Virus record (IMG/VR): IMGVR_UViG_3300042868_005641
Coordinates: 1 to 64,000 of that record
Reading direction: 5' to 3' (one strand)
Length of the DNA: 64,000 nucleotides
Origin: a virus
Shown one piece after another: positions 8,638 through 17,075 of the stretch. The notes beneath the pieces are model-generated. The model was not told the origin of the DNA. It saw only the letters and a list, made by a program, of their open reading frames with translations, and did no database searches. The translations under genes were made by a program, and so were the position numbers. How positions within the stretch are numbered: the first letter of the stretch is position 1; each line of letters starts with the position of its first letter.

Positions 8638-9413
8638 TAGTTGATACTTTTATGTTTAACGATGAATTTGATATGCTGGATATACGTTTAGCTATCACTG
8701 AATCATATGTTGATAGTTGGATCATATTAGAAGGTAATAAAACTTGGAGCGGTATTCCTAAAGCATATAATCTAAGTTTGAATCTGGACCGATACACAAA
8801 ATACCAAGATAGAATTTCCATAATCAAATTGGATATACCAACGGACTATGTGAACTGGCAATGCGAAAATTATAGTCGAGCTGCCCTGCAACATGAAATT
8901 AAAAAACTTAATGGTCAAGACATAGTGTTACATGGGGATTTGGATGAAATAATAGACCCGACAAAATTTGACAGCATTGTTACACTGATGAATCAACAGA
9001 ATCTTCCAGTATCATGCTCTTTGGAAATGTTTATATACAGATTTGATCAAAAAACCAATCGCAACTGGAGCGGGACAGTTGTGGCAAAAAAACACATGTT
9101 TGATAATCCGCAGCAGTTGTATAAAGGAGCCAATGTGAAAAAAAAGGATCGTAGCCATTGTGTGGGTTATCCGGGTAATGCAGGGTGGCACTGGACCTGG
9201 ATTGGATCAGATGAAAGAATACGTAACAAAGTTATGAGCTGTATCGAAAGTCAGCACAGAGATCCTGAACAGGTATTGGCAGCATTCAAGCAGTCAGACA
9301 CGGCCTCAGCAATAAATCACAAGTGTACCACCAGCACTATTCAGGTTAACTATCCCGACTTGGTGATGAGAGTGCTGCAACAATACCCACAATATTGGAA
9401 TATACAATCTTGA
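8634..9413 (+). CDS. Glycosyltransferase family 17-like
   Basis: 259 aa. The start MIVDTFMFNDEFDMLDIRL plus IILEGNKTWSG is characteristic of GT17 (beta-1,4-GlcNAc-transferase-like), and VLHGDLDEIIDP near residue 100 supplies the acidic D-x-D-E-I motif. Bacterial and phage GT17 members are common in O-antigen or exopolysaccharide clusters. ATGA-coupled to the methyltransferase upstream. Confidence 0.7.
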   Translation: MIVDTFMFNDEFDMLDIRLAITESYVDSWIILEGNKTWSGIPKAYNLSLNLDRYTKYQDRISIIKLDIPTDYVNWQCENYSRAALQHEIKKLNGQDIVLHGDLDEIIDPTKFDSIVTLMNQQNLPVSCSLEMFIYRFDQKTNRNWSGTVVAKKHMFDNPQQLYKGANVKKKDRSHCVGYPGNAGWHWTWIGSDERIRNKVMSCIESQHRDPEQVLAAFKQSDTASAINHKCTTSTIQVNYPDLVMRVLQQYPQYWNIQS

Positions 9414-10117
9414 CAAATAAAATAAAACTCATAAACGGTTGGAATTTTCCTGAAAATGATATTGGCCCCAGTACCTGGGCTGATTGCGAGTGGGGCGAAC
9501 CTATTTTAAACACCGCCATGTTTGATGAAATTTTATCAGTATTTGATGGTAGAGTCAGGCGCCATGCCTTGGACATAGGTGCCAATATAGGATATGTAAC
9601 GTCCTGGCTGAGCAAACGTTGGCCACGGGTGACCAGCTTTGAACCCACGCCGTTAACGTTTGAATGCTTACAGTTGAATTGCACAAGATCACACATACGG
9701 TTGCATAATCTTGGATTAAGTAATATCAATGGAAATCTTTGCTTTGCCACAAGCGATGTTAAACCTGATCAAAATCAAATAATTACAAACGAAAGCAAAT
9801 TGCGTAAACATTGGGGATTTACTCGTGTTCCAACTCGACGATTAGATAGTTTTAATTTTGGCACCGTTGATTTTATTAAAATTGACGTAGAGGGGCATGA
9901 ATATCAAGTAATACAAGGAGCTCTTAACACCATACAACGTTGTAGACCTGCTATAATGATTGAGATCAGCTATGAAGGAAAACTACTTGATCACGAAATT
10001 TCGTCAGACCATAAACAAACTATATCAGTTATAGAAAATTTAGGATATCGCACAGTATGGCAACATAAACATGATTGGTTATTAATTCCCAATGAGTGGC
10101 ATCGCACTGCTCCTTAA
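9410..10117 (+). CDS. FkbM family methyltransferase
   Basis: 235 aa from TTG 9410, which overlaps the upstream TGA as TTGA; an in-frame TTG at 9395 is an alternative. ALDIGANIGYVTSW is a clear SAM loop, VTSFEPTPLTFECLQLN follows strand 2, and FIKIDVEGHEYQVIQGA is the FkbM hallmark. Probably O-methylates a sugar. Downstream gene follows after 9 bases. Confidence 0.75.
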   Translation: MTNKIKLINGWNFPENDIGPSTWADCEWGEPILNTAMFDEILSVFDGRVRRHALDIGANIGYVTSWLSKRWPRVTSFEPTPLTFECLQLNCTRSHIRLHNLGLSNINGNLCFATSDVKPDQNQIITNESKLRKHWGFTRVPTRRLDSFNFGTVDFIKIDVEGHEYQVIQGALNTIQRCRPAIMIEISYEGKLLDHEISSDHKQTISVIENLGYRTVWQHKHDWLLIPNEWHRTAP

Positions 10118-10126
10118 CAAATTAAT

Positions 10127-10945
10127 ATGGCTACCCAAGAGGAAAAAATTCTGCATCGTGCTGAGAGAGAAGCACATCGAGCAAAAAAACTACCCGGATA
10201 TGTTGCCACTGCTATAATGAACCCATCCAGCCCTGTAGATTGTGCTTGCGTTATCCATGGCACAGGTTACGATTGGGTTTATGTGGAAAGATTACACAGC
10301 ATGTTGAGCCGTCACTTAACACGCGGCGTGAGATTGCATGTGTATACAGAAGCCCATCGGTCAGTACCGCCACACATGGTCAAACATGTGCTGGAAGAAT
10401 GGCCGGGCATTAGTGGTCGCAAACGCAGCTGGTGGTATAAAATGCAGATGTTTAACCCTGCACACCATCAAGGGCAATTGCTGTACTTTGATCTAGACAC
10501 AGTGATTGTTGACAACATAGATTGGATTGTAGATCTCAGCCCATTTTATTTTTGGACCATACGGGATTTTAGAGTTTTATGGAAACCCGATGTGCAAAAT
10601 ATGAACTCGTCTGTGATGTATTGGGACACTACCAAATGGTCGCATGTGTGGGCAAACTTTGAACAAAATGGATCTAACAAAATAATCAGCAGATACCAAC
10701 ACGGCGGCGATCAGGAATATCTCACCACAGTGATTACTCCGGAAAAACGCCGATTCATGGATCCTGATCGTATTGTAAGTTGGAGATGGACTGCACTAGA
10801 CGGCGGCATGAACTTCAAAAATAGAACCTACAACAGACCTGGACGTGGCACTATCCTTTCTCCCGGCAATAGTGTATTGGTATTCCATGGAGATCCAAAA
10901 CCGCACGAAGCCAATGATGTTGTGATAAAACAACACTGGCGCTAA
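10127..10945 (+). CDS. DxD glycosyltransferase-like protein
   Basis: 272 aa. A basic N-terminal segment (residues 1-25) precedes CACVIHGTGYDWVYVERLHS. LYFDLDTVIVDNID is a DxD motif of GT8-like enzymes and QHGGDQEYL is a plausible second substrate-site motif; VLVFHGDPKPHE near the C-terminus supplies the histidine typical of this group. Last gene of the plus-strand sugar run before a new promoter. Confidence 0.65.
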   Translation: MATQEEKILHRAEREAHRAKKLPGYVATAIMNPSSPVDCACVIHGTGYDWVYVERLHSMLSRHLTRGVRLHVYTEAHRSVPPHMVKHVLEEWPGISGRKRSWWYKMQMFNPAHHQGQLLYFDLDTVIVDNIDWIVDLSPFYFWTIRDFRVLWKPDVQNMNSSVMYWDTTKWSHVWANFEQNGSNKIISRYQHGGDQEYLTTVITPEKRRFMDPDRIVSWRWTALDGGMNFKNRTYNRPGRGTILSPGNSVLVFHGDPKPHEANDVVIKQHWR

Positions 10946-10955
10946 CGCAGCCTGG

Positions 10956-10984
10956 TTGACCGGTATTGCATGATCAGCTACAAT
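10956..10984 (+). promoter_or_regulatory. Sigma70-type promoter
   Basis: TTGACC at 10956-10961, a 17-base spacer, and TACAAT at 10979-10984. The expected start falls at about 10991, which is also the ATG of a 45-codon ORF. The GGTTGACCGGTATTG context is shared with the promoters at 45154 and 45546. Confidence 0.75.
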
Positions 10985-10990
10985 AGCTGC

Positions 10991-11128
10991 ATGTCAACAA
11001 AGATACCAACAAAAACACTGCTAAACAATGTGGCAAAAAGCCCACAGTTTTCGCAGAAAAAGTTGGAAAAATCCTGCAAAAAGGAGTTGACCGGTAATTC
11101 AACAACTGCTACAATAGTGGCATATTAA
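10991..11128 (+). CDS. Possible 45 aa leaderless ORF
   Basis: ATG six bases after a good -10 box; basic (many K), no hydrophobic segment and no known motif. The next promoter lies inside its 3' third, so this stretch could instead be an untranslated leader. There is no Shine-Dalgarno. Weak call. Confidence 0.25.
   Translation: MSTKIPTKTLLNNVAKSPQFSQKKLEKSCKKELTGNSTTATIVAY
11087..11115 (+). promoter_or_regulatory. Sigma70-type promoter for the AAA ATPase gene
   Basis: TTGACC at 11087-11092, 17-base spacer, TACAAT at 11110-11115, followed by a short leader to ATG 11148. Second of two promoters in tandem 130 bases apart. Confidence 0.75.
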
Positions 11129-11147
11129 CAAAACGGGGCTAGAAACC

Positions 11148-12170
11148 ATGAGCGCAATTCGTATTATTCGCGGCGAGTACCGCGGCAAGTCTGTTAACAA
11201 CAAGAGCTTCACACTAGTGAGCGGGTTCCAAACTGGTGCCAAAGGCGGCTTTGTGACAGTACAAAATGATGGCAACTTCCCCAACTGCCCATCTGCTGTT
11301 CGCATTCGTGTTGATGCAATCACTGACTATGAGATGGTAAGTGGCGATAGTGTACATGTGCCCGAAGTGCCTGTGGCTGCGTTTGTTGTAGCCGAATCTG
11401 AAGAAGCTGCAATGAATCGTATCCGCGAGCGTTTTGAGATTCTTACAGAAATGACTCGTGCTGCAATCGACGGTGGTATCCGTGCTATGATTGTAAGCGG
11501 CCCTCCTGGTGTGGGCAAGAGCTTTGGTGTTGAGCAAGAAATTGACAAAGCTACCTTGTTTGATCGTATTGCAGGCAAGCGTCTCCGTGCAGAAGTTGTC
11601 AAGGGCAGTGCAACTCCTATTGGACTGTATCAAACTCTTTACAAGTATTCAGACGAAAACTGTGTGCTGGTGTTTGATGACTGCGACAGCATCTTGGTTG
11701 ACGACGTTGCACTGAACTTGCTGAAAGGTGCCCTGGACTCTGGCAAGAAGCGTAAAATCTCTTGGTTGGCTGAGAGTTCTACACTGCGTCGCGAAGGCAT
11801 TCCAGACAGCTTCGACTTCAAAGGCTCGGTGATCTTTATTACCAACTTGAAGTTTGAGACAATGAAATCGCAGAAGCTGCGGGATCACTTGGATGCACTG
11901 CAATCGCGTTGCCACTACTTGGACTTGACACTAGATACCATGCGTGACAAGATCCTGCGTATCAAGCAGATTGCCAAAGATGGTGTGTTGTTCGAGGGTT
12001 ACGATTTTGAGCCTGAGACTCAAGACGCAATCTTTGAGTTTATGGAAACTAACCAGACTCGTCTGCGTGAGATGAGCTTGCGTATGGCATTGAAGATTGC
12101 TGACTTGCGTAAACTCAGCGAAGGCAACTGGAAGCGCCTGGCAGAAACAACCTGCATGAAGGCAGCGTAA
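11148..12170 (+). CDS. AAA family ATPase
   Basis: 340 aa. Walker A GPPGVGKS at residues 118-125, Walker B VLVFDDCD near 174-181, and SVIFITNLKF as sensor 1. The N-terminal 100 residues form a separate domain with no motif I recognise. ATPases of this shape are common early genes of T4-like cyanophages and pelagiphages, of unknown function. The stop overlaps the next tiny ORF as TAATG. Codons are richer in G/C-ending choices (cgt, ctg, gac) than the neighbouring sugar genes. Confidence 0.8.
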   Translation: MSAIRIIRGEYRGKSVNNKSFTLVSGFQTGAKGGFVTVQNDGNFPNCPSAVRIRVDAITDYEMVSGDSVHVPEVPVAAFVVAESEEAAMNRIRERFEILTEMTRAAIDGGIRAMIVSGPPGVGKSFGVEQEIDKATLFDRIAGKRLRAEVVKGSATPIGLYQTLYKYSDENCVLVFDDCDSILVDDVALNLLKGALDSGKKRKISWLAESSTLRREGIPDSFDFKGSVIFITNLKFETMKSQKLRDHLDALQSRCHYLDLTLDTMRDKILRIKQIAKDGVLFEGYDFEPETQDAIFEFMETNQTRLREMSLRMALKIADLRKLSEGNWKRLAETTCMKAA

Positions 12171-12253
12171 TGGGATGGGTAGCCGTAATTGCAGCACTGT
12201 GGTGCGGCTACCCATGGTTGGCAGCGTTTATAGTCCTGATGATTGTGATGTAA
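12170..12253 (+). CDS. 27 aa hydrophobic peptide
   Basis: ATG overlaps the ATPase stop (TAATG). Nearly the whole peptide is hydrophobic and tryptophan-rich (MGWVAVIAALWCGY...), one transmembrane span. Translation would rely on coupling. No homolog recognised. Confidence 0.4.
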   Translation: MGWVAVIAALWCGYPWLAAFIVLMIVM

Positions 12254-12254
12254 T

Positions 12255-12404
12255 ATGAATTTGGCATTGGAACAAATAATCTGGATGCTGGGCAATGCGT
12301 TTCTTGCCAAGATCAGCTTTGAAAGCAACAGCAATTTTATGGGATGGGTGTGTTTGGTCAGCAGTGCCTTCTGTATGAGCAAGGTGTTACTTTTTATCTT
12401 TTAA
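12255..12404 (+). CDS. 49 aa small membrane protein
   Basis: Begins one base after the previous stop (TAATATG). It has hydrophobic segments around residues 6-18 and 29-49. It fits between coupled ORFs of the same transcript, ahead of the terminators. Function unknown. Confidence 0.4.
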   Translation: MNLALEQIIWMLGNAFLAKISFESNSNFMGWVCLVSSAFCMSKVLLFIF

Positions 12405-12413
12405 GGAAATTTT

Positions 12414-12524
12414 ATGTTTGAAATTTGGGATGGTGATTTGTTTTTGTATGCTGTGGATACTCAATATGAGGCAGATGAAGCAGATGAAGCAGGTTTTCGG
12501 ATTGTAGAAATCGAAACCAAGTGA
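12414..12524 (+). CDS. 36 aa acidic peptide
   Basis: Preceded by AAGGA at 12403-12407 with a 6-base gap, a credible ribosome binding site. Sequence is acidic with an EADEADEAG repeat. Ends just before the tandem terminators, so it is the last gene of the transcript from 11087. Function unknown. Confidence 0.5.
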   Translation: MFEIWDGDLFLYAVDTQYEADEADEAGFRIVEIETK

Positions 12525-12546
12525 GATTTTGGGCTAGTCCCAAATA

Positions 12547-12583
12547 GAGTCGCAGCCGTTTTTCTAGCCTGGCGACTCTTTTT
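12547..12583 (+). terminator. Rho-independent terminator 1
   Basis: GAGTCGC (12547-12553) pairs with GCGACTC (12572-12578), followed by five T. First of two in tandem that share the AGTCGC/GCGACT stem core. Confidence 0.65.
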
Positions 12584-12586
12584 ATA

Positions 12587-12617
12587 CAGTCGCCCCTAAA
12601 AAGGCGACTGTTTTTTT
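12587..12617 (+). terminator. Rho-independent terminator 2
   Basis: CAGTCGCC (12587-12594) and GGCGACTG (12603-12610) form a perfect 8-bp stem with an 8-base loop, then seven T. The T run also supplies the TT of the next promoter's -35 box. Confidence 0.9.
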
Positions 12618-12644
12618 GACTTCTTGCCAGCCAGCGTGTATAAT
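12616..12644 (+). promoter_or_regulatory. Sigma70-type promoter, radical SAM operon
   Basis: TTGACT at 12616-12621, 17-base spacer, TATAAT at 12639-12644. The ATG of the next gene is at 12652, seven bases after the -10 box, so the transcript is probably leaderless. Confidence 0.8.
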
Positions 12645-12651
12645 TATATAC

Positions 12652-13782
12652 ATGCCCTTTTGTTTTTCTCCCTGGACCAATCTTGACATTAGCCCGCAAG
12701 GTGATATTGCACCCTGTTGCAAATTTGTCATTGACCCGCAGGCGCAATTCAACATCCAACGAGACTCCTTGGTTGATTACAGCAGCAGTGCCTTTTTGAA
12801 AGAAATCAAGCAGGATTTTTTAGCAGATCAATGGCCTACAGGTTGCATACGTTGCCGCAACGAAGAAGCTGCCAACATAAAAAGCAAACGTCAACTGGAT
12901 CATGACAGATGGTCTGAACACTATGCTCGGTACCAACTGGACAGCGATCAATGGATCACAGCCAGTATAGCATTTGGTAATACCTGCAATCTCAAATGCA
13001 TCACTTGTGACTCGTACAGCAGCAGTCGTTGGAATTCTGAATACAAACAAATATACAGAATTGATACCAGACATGTGAAATTTTATAGAGATGATTTTGT
13101 GGACAGCTTGATATCACAAGCACCGGGCATCATACACCTGGACATCCCAGGCGGCGAGCCATTCCTGAGTGGAGTAGCCGAACAAAAGAAACTGTTGAAA
13201 CACTATGTTGATTCAGGGCAGGCTGCTGATATCTCGTTACACTATACCACCAATGTGACTGTGTTCCCTGATAGTGAATGGTGGTCAATATGGACACACT
13301 TTCAAGAAGTAGATCTTCAACTCAGCATAGATGGTATAGGTGCAAGATACGAATACATAAGACATCCAGCTCAATGGACAGACACAGTAATCAACACTAA
13401 AAGATATATACAAAAAGAACAAGAACTCGGCAATGTCAGACTCAGCGTGAGTCATACTGTGAGTGCCTATAATATCTATTATCTAGACGAATTCTTTACC
13501 TGGTGTTACGACATAGGACTGCCCCGTCCGTGGCTAGGCGCAGTACATCAGCCTTTGCACATGCGGCCCGGAGTTTGGCCCACAGAAGCCCATGACGTTA
13601 TTGCAAAAAAACTTGGCAACAGCAACTACAATGATGTACGTGTATGGGCCAATGTCATAGTTAAAAATAGAGATATGGATCAATTTGGCGAATTCTGCAA
13701 ACGATTACACCAGCATGACCAATATCGTGACACTGATTTTAAAACGGTATTTCCTGAAATAGCATCTTATATAAATGACTGA
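12652..13782 (+). CDS. Radical SAM protein 1 (twitch/SPASM-like)
   Basis: 376 aa. The [4Fe-4S]-SAM motif CNLKCITC has cysteines at residues 112, 116 and 119; IPGGEP (165-170) is the SAM-contacting GGE motif. N-terminal PCC (21-23) and CIRC (65-68) look like auxiliary cluster ligands, placed before the radical SAM core. Start at ATG 12652 is set by the promoter; earlier in-frame codons lie upstream of the -10. It overlaps the next radical SAM gene by 8 bases. Substrate unknown: a peptide, sugar or nucleotide modification are all possible. Confidence 0.8.
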   Translation: MPFCFSPWTNLDISPQGDIAPCCKFVIDPQAQFNIQRDSLVDYSSSAFLKEIKQDFLADQWPTGCIRCRNEEAANIKSKRQLDHDRWSEHYARYQLDSDQWITASIAFGNTCNLKCITCDSYSSSRWNSEYKQIYRIDTRHVKFYRDDFVDSLISQAPGIIHLDIPGGEPFLSGVAEQKKLLKHYVDSGQAADISLHYTTNVTVFPDSEWWSIWTHFQEVDLQLSIDGIGARYEYIRHPAQWTDTVINTKRYIQKEQELGNVRLSVSHTVSAYNIYYLDEFFTWCYDIGLPRPWLGAVHQPLHMRPGVWPTEAHDVIAKKLGNSNYNDVRVWANVIVKNRDMDQFGEFCKRLHQHDQYRDTDFKTVFPEIASYIND

Positions 13783-15073
13783 TAGAAAAGATTATCCTAT
13801 ATACAAAATATTGGAATCCAAGAGCAAATTCTTTTGTCCAGCAAAATGGACTGAATTATATCTGTATCTAAATCATGGCAATAGCAACAGTTGCCATCAT
13901 CCAATGCCGCATGCTATCCCTGAACACTTGCTAGACAACCCGGCGGTGCTGCACAATACTCCCCACAAGTTGAAAATGCAACAGCAGATGTTGGATGGAC
14001 AACGTCCTGATGAGTGCCACATGTGCTGGCATATAGAAGATTCGGCACCTGATGCCATAAGTGATCGATTGATAAAAAGTGTTGACTGGCAGGATCATAT
14101 TGCCGATTTAAAAATAGATCCACAGTATGTGCCGCCTATGATTGAAGTTGTATTTGATAACTATTGCAACCTAACTTGCAGCTATTGTGATTCGGGACAA
14201 AGCTCTAGTTGGGCAGCCCGCATACATCAGGAACCATTGGCATTAGAAACTGATCTTCGACAGTTGTATTCCAAGATACATATTGCTCCGGGTACTACTA
14301 AAACAGCGTACCTGGATGCCTGGATGAAATGGTGGCCCACTGCTAGAACACAAGTGAACAAAATAAAAGTCAGTGGCGGCGAACCATTGATTAGTAAAAA
14401 CTTTTGGAAATTTATTGACTCAATGGGGCCGGCCACTGACCTCAACTTGGCCATTAACAGTAACTTTTCAGTATCCGCAGAACATGTAAAAAAGCTGGCT
14501 GCACTTGCTGGAAATTTTTCTACAATAAACATTGCAGCCAGTATTGATGCCACTGGTTCTATTGCAGAATACACTAGGCAAGGCCTGGACTACCAAAAGT
14601 TCCTAACCAATGTGGAATATTGGTGCTCATCGACTCCACCTAATTGTAGCATTTACCTACAAAGCACTGTGAACGTACTAAACATATGGGGGCTCACTGA
14701 CAAGTTTGATCTTAACATACAGCTACGGAAACAGTATCCTGATCGTGTGCGGGATCTTTATTGTACTGTGGTTCGTAGTCCAGAATTCCAAAGCATTAGT
14801 ATACTTCCGGCCCATCTCAAACTGCAATTGCATACCAAGATGCAAGATTGGGCCACCATCAACCAACATCTACTCACATACAATGAACTGATCTATATCA
14901 ACAAAATCATTGGATATCTAACACACAATCCTGAACCTATGCATAAGTTTACTCAACGGCAATTAGAGATTGACTTTGTGAAGTTTTTGCAGTATTATGA
15001 CAAGTCCAGTAAACACAAATATCAAGATGTTTACCCTACGGAATTCATTGAATGGATACACACAATACAATAA
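13775..15073 (+). CDS. Radical SAM protein 2
   Basis: 432 aa. CNLTCSYC has cysteines at residues 131, 135 and 138, and VSGGEP follows near 207. An N-terminal region has further cysteines (C40, C81, C84) like protein 1, so the two are distant paralogs with auxiliary-cluster candidates. Overlap with protein 1 implies equal expression and possibly a joint pathway. No partner peptide is obvious nearby. Confidence 0.8.
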   Translation: MTDRKDYPIYKILESKSKFFCPAKWTELYLYLNHGNSNSCHHPMPHAIPEHLLDNPAVLHNTPHKLKMQQQMLDGQRPDECHMCWHIEDSAPDAISDRLIKSVDWQDHIADLKIDPQYVPPMIEVVFDNYCNLTCSYCDSGQSSSWAARIHQEPLALETDLRQLYSKIHIAPGTTKTAYLDAWMKWWPTARTQVNKIKVSGGEPLISKNFWKFIDSMGPATDLNLAINSNFSVSAEHVKKLAALAGNFSTINIAASIDATGSIAEYTRQGLDYQKFLTNVEYWCSSTPPNCSIYLQSTVNVLNIWGLTDKFDLNIQLRKQYPDRVRDLYCTVVRSPEFQSISILPAHLKLQLHTKMQDWATINQHLLTYNELIYINKIIGYLTHNPEPMHKFTQRQLEIDFVKFLQYYDKSSKHKYQDVYPTEFIEWIHTIQ

Positions 15074-15074
15074 T

Positions 15075-16535
15075 ATGAAAAGATGCACAATTAAAATAAG
15101 CGACGAAGTCAACATCAAAATTGAAGGGTTAGATCTTGATGCTCGCAAAGAGCTGGTAAAGAAATTTAAATACGATGTACCTTACGCACGATATCTACCA
15201 GCAGTACGGTTAGGACGATGGGATGGTAAAATAGCATACTTTCAATTAGGTGGCAGCACTTATGTGAATCTGCTGCCGGAGATTTTGCCCATACTAGACA
15301 AGCATAATTATGATGTTGAGCTAGATGATCAACGCACTTACACAACTACATTTGAATTTGATCAGGTGCATGAGCAAACTTATGCTCACATGGCGTGGCC
15401 AGACAAACACCCACAGGCAGGCAAGCCTATTGAGCTACGCGACTATCAAGTGGAGATTATCAATAACTTTCTAGCCAACCCGCAGTGCCTGCAGGAAGTG
15501 GCCACAGGTGCAGGCAAGACTATTATGACAGCAGCACTGAGTGATGCTGTGAGCAAGTATGGGCGCAGCATTGTGATTGTGCCCAACAAGAGCTTGGTCA
15601 CACAAACAGAAAAAGACTACATCAACATGGAACTGGATGTGGGTGTGTACTTTGGGGATAGAAAAGAATATGGTCGTAGCCATACCATATGCACTTGGCA
15701 AAGTCTAAACAATCTCATGAAGAACACCAAGAATGGCATAGGTGATTGTACCATCCAGGAGTTCCTTGAAGATGTTATTTGTGTGATAGTAGACGAAGTA
15801 CATATGGCCAAAGCTGATGCATTGAAAACCTTGTTGACCACTGTGATGGCGCAAGTGCCAATTCGTTGGGGATTAACTGGTACTATACCCAAAGAAGCAT
15901 TTGAAAGCCAAGCACTGTTGGTAAGTTTAGGTCCAGTTATTTCAAAGCTGGCTGCTAGTGAATTGCAAGATCGAGGCGTGCTGGCGCAGTGCCATGTGAA
16001 TGTGGTGCAGATGGTAGACACCGTGGAACACAAAACTTACCAACAAGAGTTAAAATATCTACTGGAGGAATCAGGTCGCCTGGATGCTATTGCACAACTG
16101 GTATTGCAAGTTAATGAAACTGGCAATACCCTAGTGCTGGTAGATCGTGTGGCACCAGGACATGAGTTGGTTGCAAGGCTAGGTGATCGAGCAGTGTTTG
16201 TGTCAGGTGCAACCAAAGGCGCTGCACGTCAAGAAGAATATGATGAAGTAGCCACGGCTACAGGCAAAATCATTGTGGCCACTTATGGTGTGGCAGCAGT
16301 AGGTATCAACATACCACGTATCTTTAACTTGGTCATGATCGAGTCAGGCAAGAGCTTTACCAGAGTTATCCAATCAATCGGACGTGGCATTAGAAAAGCC
16401 GAAGACAAGGACCATGTGCAGATTTGGGATATTACCAGCACTTGTAAATTCAGCAAACGTCATTTGACCAAGCGCAAGGCCTACTATAATGATGCTGCAT
16501 ACCCTTATACCCAGGAAAAATTGCATTGGCAATAA
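15075..16535 (+). CDS. uvsW: UvsW-type superfamily 2 helicase
   Basis: 486 aa from ATG 15075, one base after the previous stop. A T4 UvsW-like N-terminal domain (1-115) precedes the helicase core: ATGAGKT at 143-149, DEVH at 240-243, WGLTGT, and QSIGRGIRK as motif VI. UvsW unwinds R-loops and branched DNA, remodels forks and helps shift T4 from origin- to recombination-dependent replication. Length matches T4 UvsW (about 500 aa). Confidence 0.92.
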   Translation: MKRCTIKISDEVNIKIEGLDLDARKELVKKFKYDVPYARYLPAVRLGRWDGKIAYFQLGGSTYVNLLPEILPILDKHNYDVELDDQRTYTTTFEFDQVHEQTYAHMAWPDKHPQAGKPIELRDYQVEIINNFLANPQCLQEVATGAGKTIMTAALSDAVSKYGRSIVIVPNKSLVTQTEKDYINMELDVGVYFGDRKEYGRSHTICTWQSLNNLMKNTKNGIGDCTIQEFLEDVICVIVDEVHMAKADALKTLLTTVMAQVPIRWGLTGTIPKEAFESQALLVSLGPVISKLAASELQDRGVLAQCHVNVVQMVDTVEHKTYQQELKYLLEESGRLDAIAQLVLQVNETGNTLVLVDRVAPGHELVARLGDRAVFVSGATKGAARQEEYDEVATATGKIIVATYGVAAVGINIPRIFNLVMIESGKSFTRVIQSIGRGIRKAEDKDHVQIWDITSTCKFSKRHLTKRKAYYNDAAYPYTQEKLHWQ

Positions 16536-16537
16536 GG

Positions 16538-16566
16538 TTGCATTTTTACAAAAAATAACATACAAT
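16538..16566 (+). promoter_or_regulatory. Sigma70-type promoter
   Basis: TTGCAT at 16538-16543, 17-base spacer, TACAAT at 16561-16566, then six bases to ATG 16573. Leaderless geometry like the promoters at 10956 and 12616. Confidence 0.6.
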
Positions 16567-16572
16567 ACAATC

Positions 16573-17073
16573 ATGCGTATATTAACCCTTGACAACAAAC
16601 CTTACGATCTAGATCATTTGCCCGAAGAAGTAGATGACATGAGATTTGCCATCCTAGACAACTCTGATCCAGCTAATCCAGACTATCATTACATACCTTT
16701 AATTTTTCTGGAAAGTTTCAATGCACCTGCATTGGTATTGCAAATAGGTGATGCACGAATCAAAATGCCCATGGATTGGCAAGTGCTGATTGGAGAACCT
16801 GATGTAGGCGATCTAGAAATGTTGCCACTAACTAGCATTAATGATCGTGGATTCAAACTGTTTCAATTCAATCCACTCAGCAGTTTCCGTCCAAGTTTTC
16901 CACCTATTGAAATTGTAGATGTATATCAAGAAGTAGCATGGTATGCACCCAAACTCAAAAATGGGCAGATGTTGTGCGTACCCATTAATGATGCACCTCA
17001 ACCAGACTGTGTGTATTTTGTCAAAGACATCAGTCGTAACTGCGAAATCGTGGACTATAACAAGGCTTGGTAA
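16573..17073 (+). CDS. Conserved T4-like phage protein of unknown function
   Basis: 166 aa. I recognise the pattern LVFLESFNAPALVLQIGD-like, MPMDWQVLIGEPDVGDLE, LTSINDRGFKLFQFNPLSSF as a protein conserved in T4-like cyanophages, where it has no assigned role. No transmembrane segment, no cofactor motif. Start is fixed by the promoter just upstream. Confidence 0.7.
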   Translation: MRILTLDNKPYDLDHLPEEVDDMRFAILDNSDPANPDYHYIPLIFLESFNAPALVLQIGDARIKMPMDWQVLIGEPDVGDLEMLPLTSINDRGFKLFQFNPLSSFRPSFPPIEIVDVYQEVAWYAPKLKNGQMLCVPINDAPQPDCVYFVKDISRNCEIVDYNKAW

Positions 17074-17075
17074 TC

